Source: Prorocentrum cordatum
Taxonomy: Eukaryota > Sar > Dinophyceae > Prorocentrales > Prorocentraceae
Length of the DNA: 64,000 nt
Direction: 5' to 3'
NCBI GenBank assembly: GCA_963575745.1
Contig: CAUYUJ010008113.1
Coordinates: forward strand, 762,320-826,319
Shown here: piece by piece, positions 1 through 11,559 of the stretch
Layout of the letters: the number at the start of each line of letters is the position of its first letter
Position numbering within the stretch: the first letter of the stretch is position 1
Made by a program: the position numbers and the translations under genes
Notes under the pieces: generated by a model
Told to the model about the DNA's origin: nothing
The model's database searches: none
What the model saw: only the letters and a program-made list of their open reading frames with translations

Positions 1-69
1 AAGGGAGCCTCCAGCAAGGCTGGAAAAGGCAACACGCATTGATTCTCACTAGGTTCTTAAATGTCATTC

Positions 70-590
70 GGGTTCTCGCCTTTTCGAGCTTCCGGCATCC
101 CAAGACGATCAAAGAGGCAAGCAGGGCTGCCCCAAGACGACCCAGAGGTCCCAAAGAGGGCCCCAAGACGGTCTGGGAGGGCTCCAAGACGGTCCCAGGT
201 GCCATCAAGAGCGCCCACAAGAGCCCCAAGACGGTCCCAACACGGGCCCAAGAGATGAACTCGAACCGGCAATTCGAGCCTGCCGCCCCAAGATGGCCAA
301 AGGAGGCCTCCATCAAAAACAATTTATTTGTAGTAGCGTTTCCCAGGTTTTTGGGGTTCTCGCTTGTTCGAGCTTCCCACGCTCCCAGACGGCCCAAGGG
401 GCACCCAAGACACCCCCAAGACCGATCAAGAGGCCCCCAAGAAAGCTACAAGACAGCCCAAGACGGCCCAAGAGGGGACCTAGACTGCCCAAGAGGGCCC
501 AAAGACGGCCCAAGAACGGCCCAAGAGTGGAACACAAACCAAGAAGTCGAGCCTTCTGCCCAAAAAGGCCCCCAACAGGCCCCACCCAGA
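70..590. repeat. Degenerate CCAAGACGGCCC minisatellite
   Basis: An irregular array of CCCAAGAGGGCCCCAAGACGG-type units of about 10-20 bp. It contains a recurring GAACNCNAACC...TTCGAGCCT motif (about 252-280 and 521-555). The same family is at 35880-37020, 56700-57440 and 59500-59990. Frames rich in Pro-Lys-Arg-Gly are repeat artefacts. Confidence 0.75.
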
Positions 591-839
591 ACGCTGCGCT
601 AGCATGATGGCGGAAGTACCAGAGGCAGATGGATACTACTCCCCTCTCTCCCCTGTCTCTGTGCAGACAATTTCTGACCCTCTCCGCGTATTGTTGCTGG
701 CGCACAGGAGTTCAAAACATGCTTCTGATCCCAAACCATCCTGTGGTGTTGGATCCCCTTTTGGATGAGAGAGTGCCCCGCGTCTCACTCACTCACTCCG
801 TCCCTCCGTCCCTCCTTCCTCCTCCCCCATCCCTCCTCC

Positions 840-1930
840 CATACCTGCCTCTGCCCTCCGCCTGTCCACTTCGGTACACCCCTCACACGCTCCGTGGACC
901 CATGGGGAGCTCCACCTGAGGCCCCAGCGGCTGGGTTCACATGCTTGGTCCACGCCACCTGGGCGCACCCCTCACACGCTCCGTGGCCCCATAGGGAGCT
1001 CCATCTGAAGCCCCAGCGGCTGGGTTCGCATATTTAGTCCGCTCTATTTCGACGCACCCCTGACACGTTTTGTGGCCCCACAGAGAGCTCCACCTAAGGC
1101 CCCAGCGGCAAGGTTCGCAGACTTGGTCCACGCCATTTCGGCGCACCCCTCACACGCTCCGTGGCCCATGGGGAGCTTCACCTAAGGCCCCAGCGGCTAG
1201 GTTCGCATACTTGGTCCGCGTCAGACTGGAGCACCGCTCATCGTTTTCGTGGCCCCACAGGGAGCTCCACCTGAGGCCCCAGCGGCTGGGTTCGAATACT
1301 TGGTCCAAGCCAGCTCGGCGCACCTCTCACACGTTTCGTGGCCCCGCAGGGGGCTATACCTGACGCCCCAGCGGCTGAGTTCGCATACTTGGTCCACGCC
1401 ATTCGGGCGCACCTTTCACACGCTCCGTGGCCCCATATAACCATAGAAAGCTCCAACTAAGACCGCAGCGGCTGGGTTCACGTACTTGGTCCATGCCGTT
1501 CCCGCGCACCCCTCACACGTCTCGTGGCCTCACAGAGAGCTCCACCCGAGGCCCCAGCGGCTGGGTTCGCATACTTGGTCCACTCCATTTCGGCGAACCC
1601 CTCACACGCTTCGAGGCCCATAGGCCCCATCGGTTGGGTTCGCATGCCTGGTCCACGCCATTTCGGCGAGCAACTTACACCTTTCGAGGCCCCATACAGA
1701 GCTCCACCAAGGCCCCAGTGAGTTTCGCATACTTAGTCCACGCAATGTCGGCTCACCCTTCACACGTTCCGTCGCCCCATAAGGAGCTCTACGTAAGGCC
1801 CCAGCGGCTGCGCCGACAAGCCTTGTCCATCCCGTTTCGGCACACCACTCGCACGCGTCGTGGCCCAATAGGGATATCCATCGAAGACCCCACGGGAAAA
1901 ACGCGCGCCGACAGACGCGCAGATCAACTG
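840..1930 (+). repeat. Degenerate tandem repeat of about 90 bp
   Basis: About 12 units with CCCCAGCGGCTGGGTTCGCA, TACTTGGTCCACGCCATTTC, GGCGCACCCCTCACACGCTC and GTGGCCCCATAGGGAGCTCC. Related arrays lie at 34235-34960 (plus) and 58310-58660 (minus orientation). Confidence 0.85.
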
Positions 1931-3790
1931 TAACGGGTCACATTCAAATGTAACCCGCTACGGCAGACCTCTGCGACCCCATCAACACCGTCGCTCTGTC
2001 CTTCCCACGCACGCCCCAGGCATGTTGCTAGCCCCTTTCATTAGTTATCACTTGTCTTGCGGTAGTCGTAGCTGCATGTACTCGGGTCCTTCGCCAGGCG
2101 AATGACAATCCGATTGTTTTCGGTGTTTCCAAATGGTGTTCTCTGTCTATAGCGTGGGCCTCGTTTTTGGATCGGCGCTTTGCTCAGAATGGCGCTCTCG
2201 CCCCGGCGCGGGCCAGTTCTGGATCCAAGCCCTTTTTCATTGTTGTCATCCCTATCACTTCCCCTCCTCCGCCTTCCCCCGGTCTTCCTGTTCCTCCCGC
2301 TCCTTCCACTCCAGTTCCTGCTGCTGATGCTGCTGCTGCCGTGCGTCCTCGTCCCCTCCTTCCCCATCCTCCTCCTTTTCCTCTTGCTCATCCCCCAGCA
2401 CACCCGCCTCCTCCTTTTCCTCCTCCTCCTCCTCCTCCTCCTCGTATGCACGCAGCTCCCAGTTTCCGATTGCGCATGACAGAGTGGGGTCTGTTTGGGA
2501 GTACAAGGTCCTGCCTTTGAGACGCGGCCGCGGATAGAGACATAACCAGTGCAGTGGAAAGGGATGGGACGGAGCTACAGGTTGTCAGACATGGCGCCAG
2601 CGTACCTAGCTTGTCATCACCCCTCCCCCGAGAGTGCGGGTTCAGGGAGAGGCGATGCGCGGGAGGAGGGAGAGGAGCGAGCGGGGAGGGGCGATCGAGA
2701 GAGAGGCAGGGGTGGAGGGAGAGGAAGGGCGAGCAGGGAGGAGAACCCAGGATCTTCCAGAAAGGCCGCCCAGCCCGTCCAGAGATGGGCATGTCGCAAG
2801 GCTCGGTGCCCTGCCAGAGCCGAGACAAAAAGCGCCTCGGATGGGGGGTGAAGGCAGTAGTCGAAAGCCCCGGCCCAAGCGGGGAGGGCAGGAAGGAGAG
2901 GAGCCAGAGGGAGAAGCGAGCGAGAGACGGGGGGCGGGGCGGGGAGGGAGAGGAGGGTCTTTCGTCGGCCAGCGGCTTCGCTCAGACCGTGCTGGGTCTG
3001 CCTCGGGGCCAGTGGCGCACGTATACCACCTGCGCCGCCGCCCCAGAGCTCCGAGACGTGGCGAGGAGGAGGGAGAGGAGAGGGGGAACAGAAGGGGATG
3101 TATGGGGGAGGACGGAGATGCAAAGGGGGGGGAGCAGAGACAGAGGGCGAGCGGGGAGGGGAGGAGGGTGCCCTCCTGAACGGGAGGAGGCTCCCAACAC
3201 GTCATTGAGCATGACTGAAGGAGAAGGGGAATGCAGGCGAAGAGGAGGCAAATGGACGGGGATGCTGACAGAGGGGTGGACGGGGCGGGAAAGAGAGAAG
3301 GGGGGGGGAAAACGAAGGGGAAAAGGGAAAGCGAAGCTGAACGGAAAAAAGGGAAGTGAAAGGAAGCAGAGGGAAGTTGAAGAGGAACGGGGGAAACACG
3401 ACGAGAGTCGAAAGGAAGGCTTCCTGAGGAAATCAGTCTCAGGTAGGTCCCGCACGTTCACGCGATTGGGACCAGGGTCAGACGCGATCGCGCGACTTTC
3501 CTCCTCCCCCCGTCCTCCTCCTCCTCAGACACATCCTTATCACCTTCCTTCTCTTCATCATCGCCCTCCTGCCCATCCTGGCTACTCCACCATCATCCTC
3601 ATCATCATACTCCCTCCTCCTCTAACCGCGTCCTCCTCATCCTCCTGTCCCATCCCCTCTCCTCATCCACCTCTTCCCCTCCTCCAGCACCTACCTCGAG
3701 CGCATTTCCTCATTTGCGGCAATAACGGACATTATGGGGGGGGACGAGGGGGCATAACGCAACACATCCCCCAGCCGTGCGGTTCCGGCG
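1931..3790. other. No gene seen; purine/pyrimidine-rich tracts
   Basis: Unique sequence to about 2230, TCC-rich to 2450, then a strongly purine-rich plus strand (GGGAGGAGG types) to about 3430 and TCC/CATC-rich sequence to 3720. Long open frames here are low-complexity and have no recognisable domain. Confidence 0.6.
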
Positions 3791-3799
3791 CCACCACAG

Positions 3800-4280
3800 C
3801 GTCCGCGCGTACGACGACGACCACGAGGACGACGACAACGACGACGACGGCGGCGACGACGACGACGAGCGACCACGAGGACGACGACAACGACGACGAC
3901 GACGAGCGACGACGGCGACGACGACGACAACGGCGACGACGACGAGCGACGCCTCCAAAGGTCTCCAGAAGTTTCCCGAGGCCTCTGGAGACCTCCTGAG
4001 GCCTCTGGAAGCATCTGGAGACCTCCTGGAGTTCATCCGAAGGCCTCCAGAGGCCCTTGAAAGCATTCGAAGGCGTTTGACAACGACGAGCGAACGCGAG
4101 CCAAGACGACCGGCGACAACGACGACGACGACGACGAAGATGATGACGACAACGACGACGACGACGACAACGACGACGACAACGACGAAGAGCAACGACG
4201 ACGATGACGAACGACGACAACAGTAACGACGAGCGACGACAACGACGACGACGACCGACAACGAAGAGCGACGAGGAGTT
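3800..4280 (+). repeat. GAC/ACG trinucleotide array with an insert
   Basis: CGACGACGA-type repeats at 3806-3952 and 4080-4260. They flank a 125-bp insert of CCTCTGGAGACCTCCTGAGG-like inverted short repeats (3955-4078). Confidence 0.85.
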
Positions 4281-4439
4281 GTGGCGAGCACATGCCTGCG
4301 AAGGAGTCGTTGCCTCCATGTGGCGGATAAGTGGTATGCTCCTTACCTCCCTCCTCCATCCTCGTCGTCGTTGTCATCATCGTCGTTGTCGTCGTTGTCG
4401 TCGACGTCCTTCTCCCTTTACTTCAGAGCACCAGAACTT

Positions 4440-4770
4440 GCCCGCGACCGCCGCCCCTATGCGGATCTCTAGCCGGATCCCTGTGAGGACCCCGGAAATC
4501 CCTGTGCGAATCCCTATGCGGATCCCCATGCAGATCCCCATGCGGATCCCGATGCGGATCCCTATGCGGATGCCTCGGGGGATCCCTATGCGGATCCCCA
4601 CGCGGATCCCTATGATCCCTATGCGTGCAGATCCCTATGCGGATCTCCATAAGGACCCCTGGGAATCCCAATGCAGATCCCTATGCGGATCCCGGTGGAT
4701 ATCTCTATGCGATCCCCATGCAGATGCCTATGCGGATCCCTCTTCAGGTTCCTATGCGGATCCCTGTGCG
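4440..4770 (+). repeat. 12-bp minisatellite (GATCCCTATGCG)
   Basis: Units of ATCCCTATGCGG with point variants (ATCCCCATGCAG, ATCCCCACGCGG) are repeated about 25 times. In frame they give Arg-Ile-Pro-Met repeats on the plus strand, which I treat as spurious. Confidence 0.85.
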
Positions 4771-5490
4771 CATGGCGGCAGTGCCGGGGGCGCACTGGGG
4801 ACCGGAGCGTTGCGATATTGGGGGGGGCGGGAGGGCCATGACGCGCGTGATGGCCCAAGCAATGCAGAAACAGGCTCCTCTCCCTCCCCTTCCTCTTCCA
4901 CTCCCCTCCTCCACCTTCTCCGAGCCAAGGGAGGCCGCGTCCCGACACTTTGTAGATCCTGGCCAGCTGCGTCTCCGCGGTTGCGTCCACTCGGGGCCGC
5001 TGACTTCATCTTTGGGGTGGTCGCCCCCGACGCTCCGGTCCCCTCTTCCCGCCCCCTTGCCATCCTCCTGCCGCCCCTCCTGCCACTCCTCCTGCTCCTG
5101 CCACTCCTCTTGCTCATGCCACTCCTCCTGGCCTGCCAATGCTCCTCCTCCTCCTCCTCCTCCTCCTCCTCCTCCTTCTCCTCTTCCTCTTCCTCCACTT
5201 CCTGCGTCGATCCAGTTTCTGTTCCTGTTCCTCCTCCTCCTCCTTCTCCTCCTTCCTCGTCCTCCTCATGCTCTTCCTCCTTCTCTTCCTCATCATCATC
5301 ATCGTCACCAAAATCGTTATCATCATAAGTATCACCATCAGCATCAGCATCATCATCACCACCATCAGTAACCTCATCCTAAGCATCATCCTTGTCCTCC
5401 GCCTCCATCGACCCCTCCCATCCCCGCCATATCCCCTCCTCATTATCCTAATCCTCCTCATCAGCATTATCAGCCTCCTCCAATTCGTTA
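4771..5490. other. No gene seen; TCC and CAT arrays from 5040
   Basis: 4771-5040 is unique with no recognised exon. 5040-5290 is TCC/TCCTCT-rich and 5290-5360 CAT-rich. A TCC-rich tail continues to 5480. Similar TCC/CAT sequence resumes at 6140-6340 beyond the TIR element. Confidence 0.7.
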
Positions 5491-6134
5491 GTGTCAGCTT
5501 GTGATTAACAAATCCGTGGGGGGCGCGTGTAAAAAAATGGTTCCCCTGCTGGGGTAAATCGCGGGCTGGCGCCCGCCAGATTGAAAATCAACGGGGCGGC
5601 GCCGGTGATTAGCGCCGACGCCTGGCCGCCAACGAGGGCAGGGGGGGGGGGTTATTTGGAGGCAAGGGCGAGCCAGGGCGCCCCTCTTTCTGTCGAACCG
5701 ATGCGGGCCTGCGGGCCTGCGGGCAAGGCGGGCTGGACGAAAGTGGGGCGCAGCAAAGGGGGATTTGCCAAGCAGCTCACGTCGCCGATTTTCCAAGCGC
5801 CTCCTGGCGCCGAAAGCGGCCATGCGTCGAGAATTGGCCCTTCGGCGGGGCGACCGAAACCAGCTGCGCGCAGCAGGCTTTGCAATCCCCCCTTCCTCCT
5901 CCTCCTCCTCCTCCTCCTCCTCCTCCTCCTCCTCCTCCTCCTGATCCTGCTCCTCCTCCATCTCCTCCTCCTCTTCCTCGTCTTCCTCCTTCTCCTCCTT
6001 CTCCCCCCTCCCCCTCCTCTCTCCTCCTTCCCCCTGGCGCGCGTGGTTACAAAAAATATCGCGCCCCGCGGGGTCTATTCATCAGCCCGGGAGGTGGGAG
6101 GGGTGGTGGTCTTTTGTTAATCACAGGCTGACAT
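5491..6134. mobile_element. 640-bp TIR element with TCC core
   Basis: The left end includes GTCAGCTTGTGATTAACAAA (5493 on) and the reverse complement of the right end GTCAGCCTGTGATTAACAAA. TTA flanks the left end and also follows the right end, compatible with a 3-bp TTA duplication. The interior holds the CGGCGGGGCCGAAACC repeat and a TCC array (5886-6030). No transposase frame is visible. Confidence 0.6.
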
Positions 6135-6139
6135 TACCA

Positions 6140-6966
6140 TCCTACTCCTCCCCGCGATCGTCCTCCTCCTGATCATCCTCCTCATCAGATTCAGCGTCCT
6201 CGCCATCGTCATCACAATCACCAACAACAATCGCACCCTTCCCTCCTCCTTCCCATCATCCTTGCCCTCGCCCTCCATCCTGTTCCCCTCCCTTCTCCTC
6301 CTCCTCCTCCTCATCACCATCATCTTTCCCGTTCGTCCCATCACTTCAACCTCAACCAGTTCTACGCGAAGAGCAGCGAAACATAGTCAATCCCTGGTGA
6401 ACCTGGCAACCTCCAATCTTACAAACATCAACATGAACATACGTGCTGTCCGACGTGCGATGCTTCGTGGCGGATCCGAACCGATTGTCGGTATGGTATG
6501 AAAGAGATCTCCGAAAATGCACAACTGTCTTAGACATACGAGTAAACGTACTTCCACATTCTTAGGCAGAGCCGCTCGCATGCTTAGTCACTTGCACGGC
6601 TACCAGTTACCAAGTCTTCTACTTTGCCGAGCCGAGCGAAACTCACAACTGACGCCTGATGCTACCCTTCGGACGGGTGGGCGCAAGCCCTCGACTGCTC
6701 TCCCAGTTCCAACATAGCCGAATAGTAGTTCTGTCGATCACACTTTGCTTGCGGTATTGTCGAAACTCTTGCTAATTACAAGGGCTCTTCATGCACATCG
6801 CAAACAGGCTCACCGATCTGTCCTCAATTTACCATGTTCTTGCCTGCTAATGTACGGCGATCTTCGCCTGAGAAGAACAGTCGATGCACAGGTCTGGACC
6901 TTCGAGCTAGCAAGAACAAGAACATTAGCCGACCATGAACACTTGCGCTCCTGCAGCGAAGCCCGC
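6140..6966. other. No exon recognised
   Basis: TCC/CATC-rich to 6340, then ordinary-looking sequence of lower GC. It is downstream of the thioredoxin exon in the gene sense and probably includes intron sequence, but the remaining exons of that fold were not found. Confidence 0.4.
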
Positions 6967-7060
6967 CTGTCCCTTAAATTTCTGCGCCACCTTCCCAAAC
7001 TCCGGCGCGAACTTCTTGCAGTGGCTGCACCATGGGGCATAAAACTCGACCAGGAATCGC
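6967..7060 (-). CDS. Thioredoxin-domain exon 2 with CSHC active site
   Basis: A 94-bp exon encoding [20 protein letters not shown] and then [10 protein letters not shown]. It is flanked by AG acceptor CCAG|GCG and GC donor ACAG|GCGG. The motif 'FyAPWC.HCKk.aPe' is diagnostic of PDI-family thioredoxin domains. Confidence 0.8.
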
Positions 7061-8752
7061 CTGGCAAGTGTTTGTGGAATGTTGCGCGTACATTAAGCGA
7101 CATCAGAATGGCATAATCTGGCCGACTGCCACGGAACAAGTGCCCCAAACTCTTGTTCCCCAAAGACAAGAAAATGCCGCTCTGCCCTCACCGCCATTAC
7201 AATCGGTTTCGCCGTCGCAAATTCGCCGAGCACCATCGATCACTTTTCCCGACACCATCGCCAATCTGCAAGCCTGGATTTTGGGACGATCGCTGACCAT
7301 CTCTCGCCCGTCTTCGGCTTTCGCCTCGAACGAGGTGTCGGAGATGATGGCCCCAAGGCTCGCTTCCAAACCGCCTGCGGGTTCCATCTCGTGCGGTGCG
7401 CGCACCGCTTCGGGTGATGACGTGCGTTCACAGTAATTTCAGCCTTCGGGCCGAAGTCCCCGTTGTAGAATATGGCCCTGGCTCGACTGGGCAACCAAGT
7501 TCCTGTCGAAAATACCTTGGTTTGAATCCAGCCGAGGCGACGAAGGCACCCTAAGGAGGAAAGTTAAACAAAAGACGATAGCAATGAAGAGAACCCGACG
7601 ACGACGACAGGGAGGCGCCGTCGCGCCCGATGTTGCCTGCCAACGCTGAGCCCAGATATGCTCAGCGGCGTTGAACTCTCTCTCTCTCTCTCTGTCTCAC
7701 TTTGTTTTGTTCTCTCTCTCTCTCTCTCCCTTTCTCTTTCTGTCGCAGCAGCATAGGCCGTAGAGAAGACAAGAGGACGGAGCGAGGAAGGCCTGGGCGG
7801 ACCCGCGAACCCCCGAAAACTAAACGGAGTGCCGGCCAAAAAGAATCGTGTGCCATCTGAGTGCCTTGACGTCTTGCGTGCACCTCTCATACGGGAATAA
7901 TGAATGCCAGGGGTGACACCAGCACGGTCGACCTCGCAGCGCTGGCAGCGGGCACCCACATCTTCACGGCAAACGACATCGAGACTGCCATGGGCTGGGC
8001 CCGTGGCGGCGGAAGGCCGATCTGGCTGGTTGCAAGGGACGGACAATCGGCTCGAAGTGTCGCCACAGCGCGACCAAGACCACGGCAATGACTCAATGAC
8101 CGCTGCCACCATTTGGCGGCATTCCGAGGGGGGAGTGAGAGGGGGAAGGCCTTCTCTTAAGGCGGCGGGGCACCTTAGAAATCCACGGCCTTCTGAGAGG
8201 CAGTCTGTGGCTTCGGAGAAGGCTCAGAGAGCGTCCCAGAAGGCCAGATGCCGTCTGAGCCGTCTGAGAAGGCCCACCCATCGTGCCTTTCCCCCTGGTC
8301 GCGCCGCCGAAGCATCGTCATCACCACCACCAGCACAACGGCTTTCGTCATTGATGCCATCGTCCGAACCCCCACCGGGTGCTGCTCTCCCCGAAACGTC
8401 AATGTTTCCTCCAATTCCTCCGTCGGCCATCGCCCTACAGGTGGCCGGGGAATGTGATGAGGAGAAGAAAACGGAGGTCCCCAACAGCAGGCAGCGTCCG
8501 ACGGATCAGCGGGCAGCGCCAGCGTCACACCAGCGGGCAGCGTCAGCGTCAGACGAAGGTCCCGTCCGCTAGCCTGTTCTCGGCGGCGAACTGCTGGAAC
8601 GAGTCCTTGGTAAGCTTGGAGACCAAGGCGTTGTCCAGGGAGACCGGGGGGGCCGGGGCGTTGTCCCGGCGTTCGTCCTCGAGGCGGCACGCGCCCGGCA
8701 CGTCGCTCAGAGACCGACCAGAGGACCTGCTCGGCTGAGCAGCTGAAGCCAT
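6967..8752 (-). CDS. Protein-disulfide-isomerase-like thioredoxin-domain protein (partial, two exons)
   Basis: Two exons are recognised. Exon 8574-8752 reads [20 protein letters not shown], then FAAENR, the 'vLtkdsF..f..en' lead-in of a PDI-type thioredoxin domain. Exon 6967-7060 reads [20 protein letters not shown], then [11 protein letters not shown]. It holds the active site CSHC in the position of the classical CGHC. The 1513-bp intron is GC-AG: GAACAG|GCTAGC to TTGCCAG|GCG. The phase is exact (AAC AG|G CGA). The second exon ends at GGACAG|GCGGGC, another GC donor. Expected function is disulfide formation or isomerisation in the ER or secretory pathway. The rest of the fold (cis-Pro, PTl) was not found below 6967. 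The start codon is unsure; ATG at 8752 is only the first in frame. Confidence 0.75.
7061..8573 (-). other. GC-AG intron of the thioredoxin gene
   Basis: Holds a TC/CT microsatellite (about 7676-7737) and a TIR element (about 8114-8314). There is also an open but unrecognised stretch at 7103-7405 on the minus strand ([20 protein letters not shown] and onward). No other gene is visible. Confidence 0.6.
8114..8314. mobile_element. TIR element of the TCGGCGGCG family
   Basis: The left end is TTTGGCGGCATTCCGAGGGG, followed by GAGTGAGAG. The reverse complement of the right end begins TTCGGCGGCGCGACCAGGGG. The interior has GAAGGCC/GGCCTTCTGAGA motifs as in the 53486, 56493 and 27253 copies. It lies wholly inside the thioredoxin intron. 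Confidence 0.5.
8574..8752 (-). CDS. Thioredoxin-domain exon 1
   Basis: Contributes the first strand and helix of the domain ([20 protein letters not shown]). The 5' part ([20 protein letters not shown]) is low-complexity and may be intronic or a leader. The donor is AACAG|GC. Confidence 0.6.
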
Positions 8753-8794
8753 TCCCTAGGGTGCTGACGTCAGGAGCGACAGGCTCAGGGGGGA

Positions 8795-8957
8795 CGGCGT
8801 CAAGCCGATAGATCGGCGTTAGCCCCCCAGATAAAGGATCAGCACGGTCCTGGGCGGGGCGGGCGATCGGGCCCCTATCGGCGATGAGCGTGCGATTGGG
8901 GGTCGATGCGTCCCTGCGTCCCCCCGTGAGTTCATCCCCTCCTCGCGTTGCCCCTGA
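8795..8957. mobile_element. GGGGCAACG-family MITE
   Basis: Contains GCCGATAGATCGGCG and GATTGGGGGTCGATGC and ends in CGCGTTGCCCCTGA. The left end is degraded (TCAGGGGGGACGGCG near 8788). It lies just upstream, in the gene sense, of the first recognised thioredoxin exon. Confidence 0.55.
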
Positions 8958-9448
8958 AGGCCACCCAGCTTCCTGCGTCGCGCCCCCCGCTGCGCGACGC
9001 GCGGCCATCTCCGCGCCCTCACGCCGCCGCCCTGGAGGAGGGCGCCTCTGCGGCCCAGGCCGCCAGGCGCGAAGTGCGATCATCTCCGTGCCCCTGGGAG
9101 CCTGCCGTCGAGCGGTGGGCTCTGAGCGCTGACCCCCTCTTCTGCGACTGCCGCCCGAGCCCCCCTGCTGCCGCATTCTCGGGCGGTCTGCGGTCTGAGA
9201 GAGGGGGGGGGATGTCGCATGGAATGTCGCTGCGCGGCGCCAAAAGGGCGCGTCATGCGGAGCGTGCCCGCGCGGCTCTCCCGGATGTTGAAAACGGAAG
9301 CGCCGACGGAAAGTCTTTCTTGCACGGGCAGCTCGCGGAGTGTCCAGAGAACGGGGAACCTCGAGAAAACTCTTGGATGAATCCTGGGCCTCCGAACAAG
9401 CCCTCTAACCGGACGTCTCCGAAATCAGGCTGGAGAAGATGCAGTAGG

Positions 9449-9545
9449 AGCTCGACCACAAGAAACCTTCCACCAGAAACCCAACACTGAGACACCAGGA
9501 CGCCCATGATTTCTGGCGTGGGAACGTCACGCTCTCCACGGCAAA
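9449..9545. repeat. Left part of the Tc1-like MITE
   Basis: GCAGTAGGAGCTCGACCACA, then AGAAACCTTCCACCAGAAAC and CCCAACACTGAGACACCAGG, matching 41013-41110 and 26387-26470. 8960-9448 before it holds no recognised gene. Confidence 0.55.
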
Positions 9546-9548
9546 AAA

Positions 9549-10125
9549 TCGTTTAGAGACACTCGTCAAAATCACTTTATGTGAGAGAGGGGACGGCGGA
9601 AGGTGGCACCAGCAAAATCGTATCATATATTTTCCTCGAGAATAAGGCCCCGTGTATGATGCTGAGGCGTCTGCCATGCGCTGGTGGGTGGACCTTCGGG
9701 CCTGCCGCGACGCGCGAACTGGCCCCGCTAGCCCAAGTCCCCATGACCAATCGTCAAGGCGAAAGCGGGAAAGGAGGGAGGTGGAGTTTGAGACGGGAAC
9801 GCACACATGAAACGAGATACACTCGGAACGGCACCACCTTCATCCACAGACACCCCCGCCCCCCGGCGAACACCCCTCGCCCCGCCCACTTATGGAGGCG
9901 GGGGGAAGGTGGTGAAACACGGACAACGCGCATGTAGAGGCACCCGTCAAAATCACTTTACGTAAAAGAGTGGGCGGCGGAAGATGGCGCCAGCTAAATC
10001 ATAACAAACATGTTCCTCGAGCGCGAGGCCTCATGCATGATGCTGAGGCGAATGTCACGCGCTGGTGGGTGGACCTTCGGGCCTGCCGCGACGCGCGAGC
10101 TGGCCCCGCTAGCCCGCGCTACCGC
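9549..10125 (+). repeat. Direct duplication of about 190 bp flanking another repeat
   Basis: 9549-9740 and 9935-10125 are near copies (GTCAAAATCACTTTA, TGATGCTGAGGCG, GCGCTGGTGGGTGGACCTTC, GGGCCTGCCGCGACGCGCGA). Between them, 9791-9915 (GAGACGGGAACGCACACATG...TTATGGAGGCGGGGGGAAGG) recurs at 25219-25344. Confidence 0.85.
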
Positions 10126-10603
10126 ATCACCAGCGTCTGGCCGCGACGTGCCGGGCTGGGCGGGAGGACGCACAGACACGGCCGCAACTGATAATTAATT
10201 GAGAACTGAACTGAAGCGAACCGTTCATTGGCCAAAACACTCATCACTCTCGTGCCTGCCCAGAGCGCCGACTGGCGCGGAGCGGATCTGCGCCTTTCCC
10301 GAGGACGTCTGCCGACACGACTTGTCTTGCTGCAACCAAGGCGCGGGCCTTCATATATCCCATCAGACTTTTCCCCGATGTCCACCGACCTCTCCGCTGC
10401 ATCTGCCATGCCGTCCTGTAGCCAACTGCCGCGTCGTGGCTCGGCCAAGAGCGGCGGGCCGAGTGAGCTGGAAACGCCGCCACTCCCAAATCAGCGCAAG
10501 CTTGGCGTAGGCCACGTCAGCAGCGGTCAGCCGTCATGCTGAAGAGTAGTTCGTCCTGCTTTTTCTTGAACCTCGCCGTCGCAATGCCATCTGGGCCGCG
10601 TGC
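10126..10603. other. No gene seen
   Basis: Unique-looking sequence with short frames only. It separates the 9.5-10.1 kb duplication from the presumed 3' end of the DIRS-like element. Confidence 0.5.
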
Positions 10604-10639
10604 TCACGGTCGATCAGGGCGCCCTGCTTCGCGCCCATC

Positions 10640-10960
10640 TTGGCGCGCTCGCCCCCGTCGGCGCCGCATGCGACCATCGCGCCCCCGACCGTAGGCGCCC
10701 AGCGCCAGCTCGGACCCCTCGGCGACCTCGACCTGCCCAGAAACTCGCACCGTCTCCAGCAACGCCGCCCAGAGCTCCAGCGGTTGGGGTCCGCCCTCGC
10801 CGGCCACGCGCATAGGATGCCAGGCCTTCAAAAGCGGTTCGCCCTCGGCAAGCCGGCGCTCAGCCCGGGCCACGCGTGGGCCAAGCCGCGCACCGCGAAG
10901 TCCCCCTGCGCTCTGCGGGGGCCGCTCTCCCTGCCCTCCGCGAGCTCGCCCGGGCAGGGC
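10640..10960 (-). pseudogene. Tyrosine-recombinase-like N-terminal region
   Basis: Reads LLKAWHPMRVAGEGGPQPLE, LWAALLETVRVSGQVEVAEG and LALGAYGRGRD, resembling 'gWr...P..sR.PlPl.lw.al...m...g...a...ll.fdtYlRpsE' of dinoflagellate YR proteins. The catalytic R-H-R-Y half is not seen. It may be truncated at about 10600. Confidence 0.35.
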
Positions 10961-11559
10961 CGAGCAGTCGACATCGTCGCGGTTCAGCGTCGGGAGGTCG
11001 CGCTGCAGGGCGCGCTGCAAGAAGCGCCGCGCGCTGGAACTGCAGCCGCCCAACGCCGTCTCGGCCGCGACGGAGGAGGGCAGCAAAGACAGGCCCCCCT
11101 CGCACATGGGCGCCCATGCCCACCGAATGGCTGCGCCCCGCCTCGTTCTGGCGATGGGTCGCCCCCGTCTCCTTGTCCCGAGCGCGGCGCCGCGGCCTCT
11201 CTCCTCGGGGGCCGCCGTCGCGGGGGGCGCCGGGCAGCTCGCCTGCATCCAGCGGAGGCGTCGGCCCAGTCTCGAGCCCCCCCCAGCTTCGGCGAATCAC
11301 GCGGCGACGTTGACCCTCGGAGCCGGGCGCCGTCTGCCCCCTGCAACGACGGTGGCCAGCGCCTAGACACTCCCAGGGGACCTGACCAAGCGTTGAACTC
11401 ATAACATGGCGACGCTGCCCCTCGAAGCCGGGCGCCGTCTGCCCTCCATCGAGGGCGGCTGGCGTCTAGACTCTAGACACGCCGAAAGGCTCGGGCCCCC
11501 CACCCGGCAAAAACGAGGCAACGCTGAGCCTGGGTGGCCTCCGAGGGCCCCACCCCAGG

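Noticed and set aside
2554-3999. Plus-strand open frame of 481 codons
   Set aside because: Purine-rich low-complexity sequence (Gly/Arg/Glu), ending in a GAC repeat; no domain.
4440-4770. Arg-Ile-Pro-Met repeat protein
   Set aside because: The 12-bp minisatellite translates into this in one frame only by virtue of its length; no start, domain or flanking exon.
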